Source: Sanderia malayensis
Taxonomy: Eukaryota; Cnidaria; Scyphozoa; Semaeostomeae; Pelagiidae
DNA length: 64,000 nt
NCBI GenBank assembly: GCA_013076295.1
Contig: RQOL01000824.1
Span: forward strand, 3,658,001 to 3,722,000
Reading direction: 5' to 3'
A program made the translations under genes and the position numbers. Shown piece after piece: positions 37,280 through 52,293 of this stretch (position 1 is its first letter; every line of letters starts with the position of its first letter). Under the pieces are notes generated by a model. That model saw only the letters and a program-made list of their open reading frames with translations. It did no database searches and had not been told where the DNA came from.

Positions 37280-39753
37280 ATTGGACTTTGGACTTTAGAC
37301 TTTGGACTTTATTTGATGATATTTTATCTGTTATTAATCAAGGCTAGTTGATATGAATCACGAAAAATAATGAAGTTTCCGATTCGTTTTTCTGTACACC
37401 ATTCTACGTGTCTATTTCTCCACATGCATCCTAATTTTCCGTGATTATGATTTGAGAATCTTGATATGACAGCCTTGAAGAATGTTTAGAAATGCTGCCT
37501 TCCTTGGGGCGGCGTTGGTCCCAGTTCCCTTGGCGACACTCCTGAGCACATGGGCTTGATTTGATTTAGGTCATCAGTCAATGTTGTCCGCAGCCAGCTC
37601 TGATTAACGAATTTATAGTTATATTTTTATATGTGCTATTTTGTTTTGCTACATTTATATAGAAGTTATTCCGTACTCGAGACATTTTTTATGCATGACT
37701 GGGCTACAACACAACAAAGACCTCACAGGCTGGTAAAAACAGCTTTACTGGATCAGCTTTCACTCTGCAAACTGTTCTATGATCAACTCGACAATATTTA
37801 CCATAATATGTAAAAAGTCCCATCACTTTTTTAGCTGCAGTAGGCCTTCAGTAAAAAAATTTATGTCAGGAGTCACTCATTCCTTGCTCAGCAAGTGTGG
37901 CTATGTCCAAAAGATAAGACTTGACCATCATCGAACAACCGCCTCCACAATATGAAGTTAATAAAAATCACCCCCCCCCCCAAAGGAAAGAACTTCATCA
38001 TCCATTTCTGAATACGATTCTCTGCCTTTGCTGCGCAGTCTACAGAGCAAAGGAAGAGACACGTCTACGTCACTCATTCTCTGGCTCGAGTTCAAGGCGA
38101 TGGAACATGCAAATGAGGCAGGAAATCAACTGATTAGTACCTTTGGGGGTTTCTACGCAGGTAAGAAAGGTAATTGATTGAAGTCAAAGCCATCCTACAT
38201 TCTGACATTCTCGAAGCACCCACATAAACCTGTACTGAACACGGTTTTGGAAAGTGCAACGGTATCATCCAACCATAAGCATATGTCATTCGTACATTTG
38301 TTGTCGATCAGCTAGTTTATGCTCTAATGGTCTAAGTAAAGTTCGTAAGCCCTGAAAGGTTCAAACCTGTTATTTCAGTTATTGGTGCCTTCCATGCTCA
38401 TATGTCATTCATTGCAGCCATCAACAAGAGAACAAAGGAGTGTGGGATTGCTGATTTAGTGATCGCAGATGCTGTCATTGCGGAACGATCTTTTGATCAG
38501 TTTCTTAGAGGAAAACACTTTAATTGAGCAATACGCGTTTTCAAGCTTGTGTATGAAGTTCAAGCAAGACTTCTCGTGCGAAAAGTTCATGTTGAAGGAA
38601 TCAGATTTTCAGACGTCCGCTTATATAATTACACGAACATAATACTTTGAACAAATCCTAACGCCTAAAATGGCATTGTATGTTTAACTATTGATTAACA
38701 GTATTACCACACGAGCATCAAGAAGAGGGCAAAGTTATATTCTAGAAAACTTTCTCTTGATTCTTGATCTTCATTTCTTTTGAAATGCCATGTCCAAGCA
38801 GGACATGGATAGCTAATTGTGGTTCTCCGTAGTTTCATCTCTATGGTATCTTCAGCGAATCTTTCCGATTTCCAGTTCTTCCAGTGTCAGTATATTTCTA
38901 TCGCGATTTTGCCTGCACCGGCTGGTTTATTTTTTTATTTTACTTTTTCTCGCATCTTAAATTATATTATAATAGGGCTCTTTGTGCTCTTTGTGATTAT
39001 TGTTTTTTCGCAACACAGCGGTTGTCCTGAACCAGCTCTTGTGCAACAATATTCTGTCCATCTTTTTGAAATTTTGTTCTTTTATATATGATGATGTTGG
39101 ATTTTTTCCCTTGAGCCTCATTTTGAAGATCATCTTCTTGCTTGCATAAAGAAGGTTCGGTAACTGTGACTTTGGAAGCATAATTTCCAAAGTATTGGGT
39201 TAACTCATTTTGGCTTCTTTAGTATAAGCACACGTTAATCGCGTCTTCATCTTGGCCAACCAACCTTTGTATTAATCTTCCATAACAATGATGATGTCTT
39301 GTGAGTTGCATTGCATTTTAGCTGTGCCTGTCATCAAACTTATCAATTTCCTCCTCGCTACTTGCTCACTTTGATGCGTTTGCCAGTGATAAACAAATAT
39401 TAAAGGCACTTCCATACAGCTTCACCTGCAATGCCCTAACACACAATTGGTTATATCCATATCCAAAATGAAACCTATTATCTTTGCTGAAGGCCCACTG
39501 CAGCCAAAAACCTAATATAATTTTCTTAGATTTTATGCTAAATATGTTCGAACTGATCATAAAACCGTTTATTAATAAAAATTGATCCAGTAGAACTGCA
39601 AGACCACGATGATTGAACATTAGGATGCATGCGGAGAAATAGACAAATAGAATTGTGTACAGAAAAACAAGTAAGAAATTGCATTACTTTTCATGATTCA
39701 TATCAACTGGCCTTGATTAGTAACAGACTAAGTAAAATCAAATCAAGTCCAAT
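37280..39753. other. Spacer between convergent astacins 2 and 3
   Basis: Contains both 3' flanks, a CTTTGGA-type short repeat at 37283-37310, a C-run at 37970-37981, a broken fragment of the HEEADTR family (38379-38630), and 38930-39600, which in inverted orientation matches the flanks downstream of astacin 1 and inside the triplicated unit. It preserves empty sites for two insertions found in that unit (near 39355 and 39433). Confidence 0.5.
38379..38630 (+). pseudogene. HEEADTR-family protein fragment (central part) with an in-frame stop
   Basis: After an acceptor-like TGTTATTTCAG, the frame reads IGAFHAHMSFIAAINKR, then ECGIADLVIADAVIAERS and FLRGKHFN, then TGA, then continues AIRVFKLVYEVQARLL. 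The stop stands where Arg is expected, so CGA to TGA explains it. This resembles the block that precedes the HEEADTR region in the family represented at 7344-8103. It is recalled by pattern, so the family link is probable and not proven. Confidence 0.5.
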
Positions 39754-42092
<2,339 letters not shown>

Positions 42093-42239
42093 CTTTAATG
42101 ATCTGGAAAAGAAAACAGCAAATTCATTTGAATTAACGCCTTGGTGAGGAAGAAAATTCTCTTGCATTAAGGTAAGCAACAAGATTTCTATTGTGAGTTA
42201 AAAACCGATCGCAAATATGCGCAAAAATGCAGTCTTACC

Positions 42240-43007
42240 TTTCTCTGGGGAAAAGAATTCAATCTAACTGCAAGCTGAAGTGAAAGCACCCTGATGTGGC
42301 ACAAAACTTCTGAAGGCCTTTTTTATGTCTTTTTTCCATGAAGTTTGCCAACCATGGCAAATACAGCTTCATTGACATGCGTTCTTTTTCAGCGAAAAAT
42401 TAAAAGTGCGTTTGCAACAATTAAACATAATTCGAAGAGGCTTCTCAAATTTAAGTTACTGTTTAGAGTTGGTTTGTTGAATCAACTGATGCCATTGATG
42501 CAACATATTTGCACAATTCTGCAAAAGAACTTCACGAAGTCAATTCAAAGAGAAAGGGCTTTTATTTACTATAAATACTTTAAAAACTGACTAAGAAATG
42601 ATTATCGTTTTAAGAGGCAATTGTCAAATTGATGCACTTTGTGTCAACAGTCCTTTAATTTTGCGTTATTCCATTCAGTGTAATAATTCAGCAATTGTAA
42701 TAAAGTGCACGTAGGATTGTAGTTATATTTACCCAGACTATTACTGCCAAGTGAATGGCTCTTATGAGCTTGTCACGTCAGCTCGTTAGCTGGCAATCAT
42801 TTAAACTGCAGAACAAATTCAAATTCAGACTTTCATTCATGAAAGTTTTATGAATGAAAATCTGAAAGTCTGAAAGTTTTACACTGAATCTGGTCTTGAC
42901 CCAGTTATGTAATCGTTAATAAATATGTAAAGCAACCAGACTTTCCCCACGTGTGTGTAATTAAAAACTATTGTCTTATGCATCATTTCCCTTGTTTCCC
43001 CATCAAA
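42240..43007. other. 5' region of astacin 3 and junction with the inverted partial copy
   Basis: 42240-42850 is the conserved astacin 5' region in - orientation. At about 42880 it passes directly into 3' astacin sequence on the + strand (a TCTTGACCCAGT word normally found just after exon 5). The AAAGTCTGAAAGTCTGAAAG-like stretch at about 42840-42880 marks the junction. Confidence 0.5.
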
Positions 43008-43475
43008 GTTGTGTTGACGATACAGCTGGCTGTTCCATAAATGCAAAGAGGGGTGGATACGATAAAGATCCAGGTTTCATGCTTACGTATTGTTGTAAAA
43101 CCTGCAAAGATCTACGTAAGTTAAAGATAAACAATTACTTCGATGCTTAGGTCAATTTATTTGAAACCTCACCTAACTACATATGAGATTTGACCTGATA
43201 GTGAGCCAAATGTTTTAGGTAATACTCATGAATTAGCATGATTTATACAGTGCATCATCATATGTAATATGATTACTCTAAAATCATAATACATATCATA
43301 CTATGCCCGAATTAAAATATAGACACAGACAATTATGTTTTTAGGAGAAGCAACTGGCTCTAGTTGCAAGGATGAAGATCCATCGTGTCCAGCTTGGGCC
43401 CAATCACCACAAAACTATTGCGTAATAAGTGACTATATGAAAAAGAATTGCAAGAAGAGTTGCAAGCTCTGTTAA
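43008..43475 (+). pseudogene. Astacin 3b: orphan exons 6 and 7 (both ShKT domains), partial inverted copy
   Basis: Exon 6-like 43008-43115 and exon 7-like 43345-43475 match astacin 3 closely but on the opposite strand, with no exons 1-5 before them. The exon 6 acceptor reads CATCAAA where astacin 3 has CATCAAG, so it is lost. One ShKT cysteine is replaced by Tyr (GGY instead of GGC). Exon 7 is open and ends KSCKLC. Best read as a non-functional tail of an inverted duplication. Confidence 0.85.
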
Positions 43476-43869
43476 ATTGGACTTGATTTGATTTTACTTA
43501 GTCTGTTACTAATCAAGGCCAGTTGATATGAATCATGAAAAGTAATGCAATTTCTTACTTGTTTTTCTGTACACAATTCTATTTGTCTATTTCTCCGCAT
43601 GCATCCTAATGTTCAATCATCGTGGTCTGGCAATACAACTTCAACAAGTCCATTGACATAGCAAACTAACTCGTAGGCCTTACAGGTTCATAAAAGCAGT
43701 TCTACTGGATCAATTTTCATTAATAAACGGTTTTACATTTGTTCGATCATATTTAGCATAAAATCTAAGAAAATTATATCACGTTTTTGGCTGCAGTAGG
43801 CCTTCAGCAAAGAGAATAGGTTTCATTGTGGATATTGCTATAACCAATTGTTTGTTAGGGCATTGCAAG

Positions 43870-44033
43870 CAGTGGCGTAGCTATAAGGGGGGCAGGGGGG
43901 CAGCTGCCCCCCCACCAAACGTTTCCAGCTGCTTGTCGGAAAATTTGTCGGAAAATTTACAACGCAAATTTTACGTTTGTCGGAATTTGTCCGGGTTTCG
44001 CTCCTTCGCCGCAAAATTGCAGCTACGCCAGTG
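43870..44033. mobile_element. 164 bp hAT-type MITE (unit 1)
   Basis: Ends CAGTGGCGTAGC and GCTACGCCAGTG are inverted repeats with one mismatch, flanked by a perfect 8 bp duplication ATTGCAAG (43862-43869 and 44034-44041). The G-run and C-run near 43888-43913 form an additional palindrome. Empty sites are seen in related sequence near 30640 and, inverted, near 39433. Confidence 0.9.
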
Positions 44034-44300
44034 ATTGCAAGTGAAGCTGCATGGAAGTCCTTTTAATACTTGTTTATCAGCGGCAAACGCACCAAAGTGA
44101 GCAAGTAATATAATTTTCAATGGCTTCACAAGTCACAAGCAATCAAGTGATACAATAGTGATCATATAGTATGTTAATAAAATAAGACACAACCGGTAGT
44201 ATTTAATAAATGAATGGATGACTAAATAAGATCAAATCGAAATTTAGAAAAAGCACCACTACGCAATTGTCACATACTCCAGATAATTTTCATTCATTAA

Positions 44301-44650
44301 TTACTTGGTGGATTCTTCTAAGTAGGAAATCAAATCTAAACGTTCATTTTTCTTCTTGAGTCGAGCAAACACCATTTTAGTTCCAGGTATATATTTGTTT
44401 GGGTTCTCAAGATCAATCCACAAGGTGTCCCTTCCCCATGTGATTCCTTTGTTTTTGTTCGCTTCCGTGTATAAGTAAATCCAGGCGCCTGTCCAGTTTT
44501 CCGGCCAATCAAGCCATGCAAGTTTGGACCGGTCTTGTGTTTTCCACCCTGTTCTACACTGTGGCACTGTAAGCATCTTTGTTTAAAAACTTTGGCACCC
44601 TTTGTAGCATCGCCGCCATCAGATGCTTTTTCGGTTCCCTTCTTCGGCAT
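44301..44650 (-). pseudogene. Cytochrome c retrocopy, frameshifted (unit 1)
   Basis: The parent protein carries electrons between complexes III and IV in mitochondria. Here an intronless copy starts at ATG (44650) with [10 protein letters not shown], has the haem motif CLQCH (His30), then [19 protein letters not shown], shifts frame at about 44471 and continues in another frame with [23 protein letters not shown] (Met ligand) and YLEES, then TAA. An extra AC (ACAC for AC) explains the shift. The inserted DNA (44108-44715) is flanked by AAGTA on both sides and is absent from the empty sites near 30725 and 39355, so it is a retroposed or otherwise inserted copy. No poly(A) tail is visible. The shift is identical in all three units, so it predates the triplication. 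Confidence 0.9.
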
Positions 44651-46120
44651 TTTCTTGTGAAAAATCTTCGTCAAGACGTTAAACGGGGTCGTTCTAAAAA
44701 GGTCGTTCTAAAGTAGCGAGGAGGAAATTGATAGGTTTGATGATAGGCACAGCTAAAATGCAATGCAACTCACAAGACATCATCATTGTTATGGAAGATT
44801 AATACAAAGGTTGTTGGCCAAGATGAAGACGCGATTAACGTGTGCTTATACTAAAGAAGCCAAAATGAGTTAACCCAATACTTTGGAAATTATGCTTCCA
44901 AAATCACATTTACCGAACCTTCTTTATGCAAAAAAAACTAAGAGATTGCCAGCAAGAAGATGATCTTCAAAATGAGGCTCCAGGGAGAAATGTTAACATC
45001 ATGTTATAAAAGAACAAAATTTTTAAAAGATGGACAAAATATTGTTGTACAAGAGCTGTTTTGGGACAACCGTGATGTGGTGAAAAAAAAATAATCACCA
45101 ATAACACAAAGAGCCCTATTATAATATAATTTAAGATGCGGAAAAAAGTGAAGATAAAAAAGGCAGCGGGTGCATGCAAAGTCGTGAAAGAAATTATACT
45201 GACACTGATGGAGCTGGAAATTGAAAGCCTTACAAACGTCATTCAATTATACAGCGGTGAAATTGGTGATTCTTACATACAGCAGGTAGAAATTGACTTC
45301 TTTGAAAAGTCTAAGCAAATGGATAGCATTCTATTACTTAGATTTAAACTATCAAAAAACAAGAGAACAAGATTCGCTGAAGATACCATAGAGATGAAAC
45401 TATGGAAAACCACAATTATCCAAGTTCTGCTTTGACATGGCACTTGAAAAGAAATGAAGATCAACAACCAAGAGCAGGTTTTCTAGAATATAAGTTTGCC
45501 CCTTTCTTGATGCTCATGTGGTAATGCTGTTAATCGATAGTTAAACATATAATGCCATTTGCATGCATTAGGATTTATTCAAAATACTATTTTCGTTTTC
45601 ATATTTATCAATGTTTCTTGACATAGTTGGAAAGTTGTAGGAGTCGCGCCCATAGAAATTCTATTAATTAAAGTCGGAACGACAATCTGGGTTTTAGCAG
45701 GAACAATAGAACATTAATTGTTCCATGAAAACACGTGATTATTCTTTGCATTGATAAATTGAGTAGAATAACACAACGTTCAAGGACTGTTGATACAAAA
45801 GCCTTGCATTTAGGTATTGCCTCTTATGAAAAACGTCATTTTCAAGCCATTTTCGACATTATTTACGATATTATCCAAGAATAAATAGGAATGTCTTTTT
45901 TCGCTGAATTGACTTCATCAAGTCTTTCTTGCAATATTCTAAAAATCTCTTCACAAGTATCAGTTGATCCAACAAATTCACCCTCAACTTTGCATTAACT
46001 TCGAGAAACAACTCCACAATATTTTCAATTGTCGCAAGTGTACTTAGAATCTTCGCTGAAGAAGCACGCTTATCAGTGAAGCTGTATTTGCCATTAGGAG
46101 ACAACTTTTTGGAAGGCATG

Positions 46121-46342
46121 TAATAAAAACGGCTTCCTGAACCCTTGTGTCACATCAACGTGCTTTCACTTCAGCTCATAGACAGATTGAACTCTTGGAA
46201 AAAGTATGACTGCATTTTTATCCACATTTACGATTTTACTTCACAATAGCAACCTTTTTGCTTACCTTAATCCAAGAGAATTTTCTGTTATTTTCACCAA
46301 TGCTTTAATTCAAATGAAATTGCAATTTTCTTTTTCCAGATC
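46121..46342 (+). promoter_or_regulatory. Predicted core promoter and leader intron of astacin 4
   Basis: An AT-rich site TAATAAAAAC (46121-46130) takes the TATA-like position. The leader donor is weaker than in the other copies (GGAAAAA|GTATGAC near 46203), and the leader acceptor is TTTCTTTTTCCAG at about 46339. Repeated in units 2 and 3 at offsets of 5944 and 11889. Confidence 0.4.
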
Positions 46343-46349
46343 ATTAAAG

Positions 46350-48686
46350 ATGAAGGTTATCTTGGCCTTTTTCATTGCCATCAGCGTAGCTGTTTGCCAT
46401 GCAGGTAAGAAGTACTTCCATCAGCGACTTTTCTTCACCTAATAATAAATAAACATATACATTTGATACCATTGAGTAAATTTAGATAAATAATACATAA
46501 CAATTGGGACAGATACATAATAAATAATTAAGATAGAATTTGTAGAAAGACATTATCCAGCATATTTCAGTTTATGACCTTTTTCGTAGAGCTTTTTGAA
46601 GGCGATATTGTATTGGACCCAAGTACGAGAGAAATTGTTGAAGGACACACAACTTTTGATGCTATCAAGTCGGACACAAAGAAATGGACCAACGCAAAAG
46701 TGCCATATGTTTTTGCTTCAGACTTTAGTAAGAAGATTAATGAATTTTTTAAAATGGCATCTTTAACCTTTCTGTTGAAATGAAGCATTCATTCATTAAC
46801 TGATTTTTGTTGACACCCGAAAGCCTCAATAATTCCAAAAATAATTTGCCCCCAGTGAATTCTGATTTTTCAACCTGGTTAGATCTAAACAAACTATCCT
46901 ATGTATGAATGCATGATTACTGAAAACTTCGACAAACGTTAGTCCTTGATCAACAAGATCATTATTCAAAAGAATTCAAGTGATTTACGCTTTAACTGCA
47001 GACCATGTTTGAATGTTTTCTAGGACCTGCAAGAAGACAAGTTGTTTCTGAAGCAATCGCAGAATACAACAAATACACTTGCATTAGATTCGTGCCGAGA
47101 ACAAACGAAAAAAACTACGTCAAATTCATTGTTGGAGGAGGGTATGTGGCTACAGATTCTTGTTTTTTATATTATATGTGTCTAGCTTCAATGTTACGCT
47201 CCGTTTCTTTACGTTTTATCATCTTGAGCATCAATTAATTCATCACATTGCAGATGCTATTCGTACATTGGCATGATAGGGGGTAAGCAGGATATCTCCA
47301 TTGGACAAGGATGTGAGTACAAGGGAATTGTGATGCACGAAATGATGCATGCATCTGGATTCTGGCATGAACAATCGAGACTGGACAGAGACAATTACAT
47401 TAATGTGTATTGGGACAACATCTCAAACGGAAGAAGTGTGTATATGTGATTTGTATATTTGACTTTCAATGATATAGGATAGTGCTGAAGCTCAGAGATT
47501 TACAGCCATTTTCCTTGAATGATGAAGGATTGATATCAGGAGGAAGGGAAAAAATATATTCTAGGGGGAGGGAGGGGGTGATACCATACATCTTTGTAGC
47601 AGTATTTCAATTCGAAAGATAAGCCTTACTGCTAAACTCTAAGAAGAGGAGAGATATTATTCTTATCTCCTGGAAATATGTGCAGATAAAGGTATTTAAT
47701 CTGAATCAATCATTTGGAAGTAGAACTTACGAAATGGTCAGATGCTAACTAGCTACGTGATATCACTTGTTTTAAAGACGTTCAAGGATCAAGCTGAAAC
47801 CAATTTAGGGATGGTATGGTGTTGCATAACAGTGTTTCTTGTTATTTAGACAACCACAATTTCAAAAAGTATACTCATGGCAAAGCCGATTATTATGGCG
47901 AAGGTTACGACTACGACAGCATAATGCATTATGGTAACTGGTATTTCAGCAAGAATAACAACATGACACTCCAAGCCGTTAATGATCCCTACAAAATTCT
48001 CGGACAGAGAGATGGTTTCAGTCAAACAGATGTCCGACAATTAAACAAGGTCTACAGTTGTCGAGGATATGAAAACGTCAAAGTGCCAGCACTAAAAGGT
48101 AATACACCCAATCTAGTCTTGACAAAATAATGTCATTGCAAGCAGCAAGACTTTGGCCTATGTAATATAAATGGGGATGTTTCTCTGATGCGTTATTTCC
48201 GTTTTTCCCAATCCAGGTTGTATTGACAAGTCGAATAGCTGCGCCAGCTATGCGCAGAGGGGTGTCTGCGATTCAAACGCAAAATACATGCTTAATAATT
48301 GTTGCAAAAGCTGCAAAGAATTTCGTAAGTTAGAGATAAATAAATATTGCTATTAGCTAGGCGAATTCATGCGGTTCAATTCAGTAAACCTGTGACTTCA
48401 GCTAATAGAAATCCAATGATTTTGCGAAATTAGACATAATTCTTTTAACGGCAACGGAGTGAATAGTTGAACATACGGCTAAACGTTATGAGATGCATAG
48501 CTATATATGTGAATGAGTTTCAATAATCTGAAAGCATGATATTTTCATTTTTTAGGAGAGGGAACTGGCTCTAGCTGCAAGGATGAAAATAAATGGTGTC
48601 CAAGTTGGATACAAACATCACGAAATTATTGCGTCACAAATGACTATGTGAAAAAGAATTGCAAGAAGAGTTGCAAGTTCTGTTAA
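46350..48686 (+). CDS. Astacin 4: secreted M12A zinc metalloprotease with two ShKT domains (unit 1)
   Basis: Exons 46350-46404, 46590-46727, 47024-47141, 47254-47435, 47850-48098, 48217-48324 and 48556-48686 sum to 981 nt, 326 aa. It has a signal peptide, the FEGD pro-motif, [17 protein letters not shown] and two ShKT domains ending KSCKFC. It differs from astacins 1-3 in the pro-region ([12 protein letters not shown]), at the exon 2/3 junction, and in the catalytic domain ([18 protein letters not shown]). Only the pro-region and catalytic surface vary strongly; zinc and cysteine residues are kept. It appears functional. The spacing between exons 4 and 5 contains a G-rich GGGGGAGGGAGGGGGTG run (about 47560). 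Confidence 0.93.
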
Positions 48687-49516
48687 ATTGGACTTGACTT
48701 GATCTTATTTTACTTGTTATTAATCAAGGCCAGTTGAAATGAATCATGAAAAGTATTGAAATTTTTTACTTGATTTTCTGTACACAATTCTATTTATCTA
48801 TTTCTCCAAACGCATTCTAATTTTCCATCATCACGATCTAGCAATGCAACTTCAACAAGTCAATTGAATCGCAGAGTTTGCTGGCCTGGCTTGCAAAGTC
48901 TGCGATTTGCAAAGTCTTCTTTTGATTCAATTTTTATTCTGAGAACCGTTTTATAATCTATTGTATCTCTTCTGGCGCGAGATAAAGCTGGTAGCTAACA
49001 GCACTCTGTCTTGTACTGTGTAATGTACTAATGACTGAAAAAACTTAGAGAACTTATACTGCTGAAGGCAAAATCCGCACGGAACTTTTCAATTTTAATA
49101 TTTCTAACGCTGCAAGCAACTGAGAATTAGTAAGCTGATTTTTTGATTTGCAATGAAATTTCGTATAAAATGTCTGATAAATACATTGTTCAACTCTTCT
49201 ATACCCACATGCTGTGTAATAAGATAAGATGCTAAACATAAATAAACTATTTTGGAGGACTAAGCATTTAATTATATGAAAAATAATATTTGAAAATGTT
49301 TAGTTGAAAATAAGGGCTTATTAAGAAACATTTAGAAGTTATGCTTTTAGTTAAGTTCCTTATCAAGCGAGATCCTTCTCAGGCTTCATTGCACTGTAGC
49401 ATCTTCATACATCACCCGTCTAGTTTACTAGTCTCCGCTAATTTTTACAGTACATTAATAAATATACCGGGAGCTGTGGTGCATAAATAGATGACAATCC
49501 GTGCATGATTTTTTAG

Positions 49517-49745
49517 GATATGGAAAAAAGTCTTGTGGAATTTCAGAATGCACTGGTTGGACCAAGCTGATAGCCTTGATCAGCCTTACGACCTGGATTC
49601 CGTCATGCACTATGGGAATAAAGTATTTGGCAAAAGGAGCTCCCGAGGTATCAAGATGATGACGATCAAAGCACCGAGCAATGAAAAAAGGAAATTGGGC
49701 CAGAGAAATGAATTTATTGAGGTAGATATTAATCAGATCAATTAA
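49517..49745 (+). pseudogene. Orphan astacin exon of another subfamily, cut at the unit junction (unit 1)
   Basis: After a TTTTTTAG acceptor the frame reads IWKKVLWNFRMHWLDQ, then PYDLDSVMHYG (Met-turn Met and Tyr) and KLGQRNEFIEVDINQIN. The Met-turn exon of an astacin is therefore present, but no exon with the zinc motif lies before it, and it differs strongly from astacins 1-6. The duplication junction replaces its end with a TAA stop. Confidence 0.8.
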
Positions 49746-49813
49746 TCAGATCAAAGAGAATAGGTTTCATTGTGGATATTGCTATAACCAATTGTTTGTT
49801 AGGGCATTGCAAG

Positions 49814-49977
49814 CAGTGGCGTAGCTATAAGGGGGGCAGGGGGGCAGCTGCCCCCCCACCAAACGTTTCCAGCTGCTTGTCGGAAAATTTGTCGGAAAAT
49901 TTACAACGCAAATTTTACGTTTGTCGGAATTTGTCCGGGTTTCGCTCCTTCGCCGCAAAATTGCAGCTACGCCAGTG
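49814..49977. mobile_element. 164 bp hAT-type MITE (unit 2)
   Basis: Identical copy of 43870-44033, including the ATTGCAAG target duplication. Present by duplication of the unit, not by a new insertion. Confidence 0.9.
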
Positions 49978-50244
49978 ATTGCAAGTGAAGCTGCATGGAA
50001 GTCCTTTTAATACTTGTTTATCAGCGGCAAACGCACCAAAGTGAGCAAGTAATATAATTTTCAATGGCTTCACAAGTCACAAGCAATCAAGTGATACAAT
50101 AGTGATCATATAGTATGTTAATAAAATAAGACACAACCGGTAGTATTTAATAAATGAATGGATGACTAAATAAGATCAAATCGAAATTTAGAAAAAGCAC
50201 CACTACGCAATTGTCACATACTCCAGATAATTTTCATTCATTAA

Positions 50245-50594
50245 TTACTTGGTGGATTCTTCTAAGTAGGAAATCAAATCTAAACGTTCATTTTTCTTCT
50301 TGAGTCGAGCAAACACCATTTTAGTTCCAGGTATATATTTGTTTGGGTTCTCAAGATCAATCCACAAGGTGTCCCTTCCCCATGTGATTCCTTTGTTTTT
50401 GTTCGCTTCCGTGTATAAGTAAATCCAGGCGCCTGTCCAGTTTTCCGGCCAATCAAGCCATGCAAGTTTGGACCGGTCTTGTGTTTTCCACCCTGTTCTA
50501 CACTGTGGCACTGTAAGCATCTTTGTTTAAAAACTTTGGCACCCTTTGTAGCATCGCCGCCATCAGATGCTTTTTCGGTTCCCTTCTTCGGCAT
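50245..50594 (-). pseudogene. Cytochrome c retrocopy, frameshifted (unit 2)
   Basis: Identical to 44301-44650, with the same two-base shift, the same CLQCH haem motif and the same flanking AAGTA repeats. Confidence 0.9.
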
Positions 50595-52293
50595 TTTCTT
50601 GTGAAAAATCTTCGTCAAGACGTTAAACGGGGTCGTTCTAAAAAGGTCGTTCTAAAGTAGCGAGGAGGAAATTGATAGGTTTGATGATAGGCACAGCTAA
50701 AATGCAATGCAACTCACAAGACATCATCATTGTTATGGAAGATTAATACAAAGGTTGTTGGCCAAGATGAAGACGCGATTAACGTGTGCTTATACTAAAG
50801 AAGCCAAAATGAGTTAACCCAATACTTTGGAAATTATGCTTCCAAAATCACATTTACCGAACCTTCTTTATGCAAAAAAAACTAAGAGATTGCCAGCAAG
50901 AAGATGATCTTCAAAATGAGGCTCCAGGGAGAAATGTTAACATCATGTTATAAAAGAACAAAATTTTTAAAAGATGGACAAAATATTGTTGTACAAGAGC
51001 TGTTTTGGGACAACCGTGATGTGGTGAAAAAAAAATAATCACCAATAACACAAAGAGCCCTATTATAATATAATTTAAGATGCGGAAAAAAGTGAAGATA
51101 AAAAAGGCAGCGGGTGCATGCAAAGTCGTGAAAGAAATTATACTGACACTGATGGAGCTGGAAATTGAAAGCCTTACAAACGTCATTCAATTATACAGCG
51201 GTGAAATTGGTGATTCTTACATACAGCAGGTAGAAATTGACTTCTTTGAAAAGTCTAAGCAAATGGATAGCATTCTATTACTTAGATTTAAACTATCAAA
51301 AAACAAGAGAACAAGATTCGCTGAAGATACCATAGAGATGAAACTATGGAAAACCACAATTATCCAAGTTCTGCTTTGACATGGCACTTGAAAAGAAATG
51401 AAGATCAACAACCAAGAGCAGGTTTTCTAGAATATAAGTTTGCCCCTTTCTTGATGCTCATGTGGTAATGCTGTTAATCGATAGTTAAACATATAATGCC
51501 ATTTGCATGCATTAGGATTTATTCAAAATACTATTTTCGTTTTCATATTTATCAATGTTTCTTGACATAGTTGGAAAGTTGTAGGAGTCGCGCCCATAGA
51601 AATTCTATTAATTAAAGTCGGAACGACAATCTGGGTTTTAGCAGGAACAATAGAACATTAATTGTTCCATGAAAACACGTGATTATTCTTTGCATTGATA
51701 AATTGAGTAGAATAACACAACGTTCAAGGACTGTTGATACAAAAGCCTTGCATTTAGGTATTGCCTCTTATGAAAAACGTCATTTTCAAGCCATTTTCGA
51801 CATTATTTACGATATTATCCAAGAATAAATAGGAATGTCTTTTTTCGCTGAATTGACTTCATCAAGTCTTTCTTGCAATATTCTAAAAATCTCTTCACAA
51901 GTATCAGTTGATCCAACAAATTCACCCTCAACTTTGCATTAACTTCGAGAAACAACTCCACAATATTTTCAATTGTCGCAAGTGTACTTAGAATCTTCGC
52001 TGAAGAAGCACGCTTATCAGTGAAGCTGTATTTGCCATTAGGAGACAACTTTTTGGAAGGCATGTAATAAAAACGGCTTCCTGAACCCTTGTGTCACATC
52101 AACGTGCTTTCACTTCAGCTCATAGACAGATTGAACTCTTGGAAAAAGTATGACTGCATTTTTATCCACATTTACGATTTTACTTCACAATAGCAACCTT
52201 TTTGCTTACCTTAATCCAAGAGAATTTTCTGTTATTTTCACCAATGCTTTAATTCAAATGAAATTGCAATTTTCTTTTTCCAGATCATTAAAG

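Noticed and set aside
44336..44674. 112-aa ORF containing cytochrome c as an intact protein
   Set aside because: Only the first about 60 residues match cytochrome c; after the frame shift it reads through nonsense, and the true continuation lies in another frame. Treated as a pseudogene.
45136..45435. 99-aa ORF in each triplicated unit (also 51080 and 57025) as a gene
   Set aside because: The related sequence at 38800-39090 (inverted) lacks much of it and breaks the frame, so the ORF is not conserved. No domain or splice context supports it.
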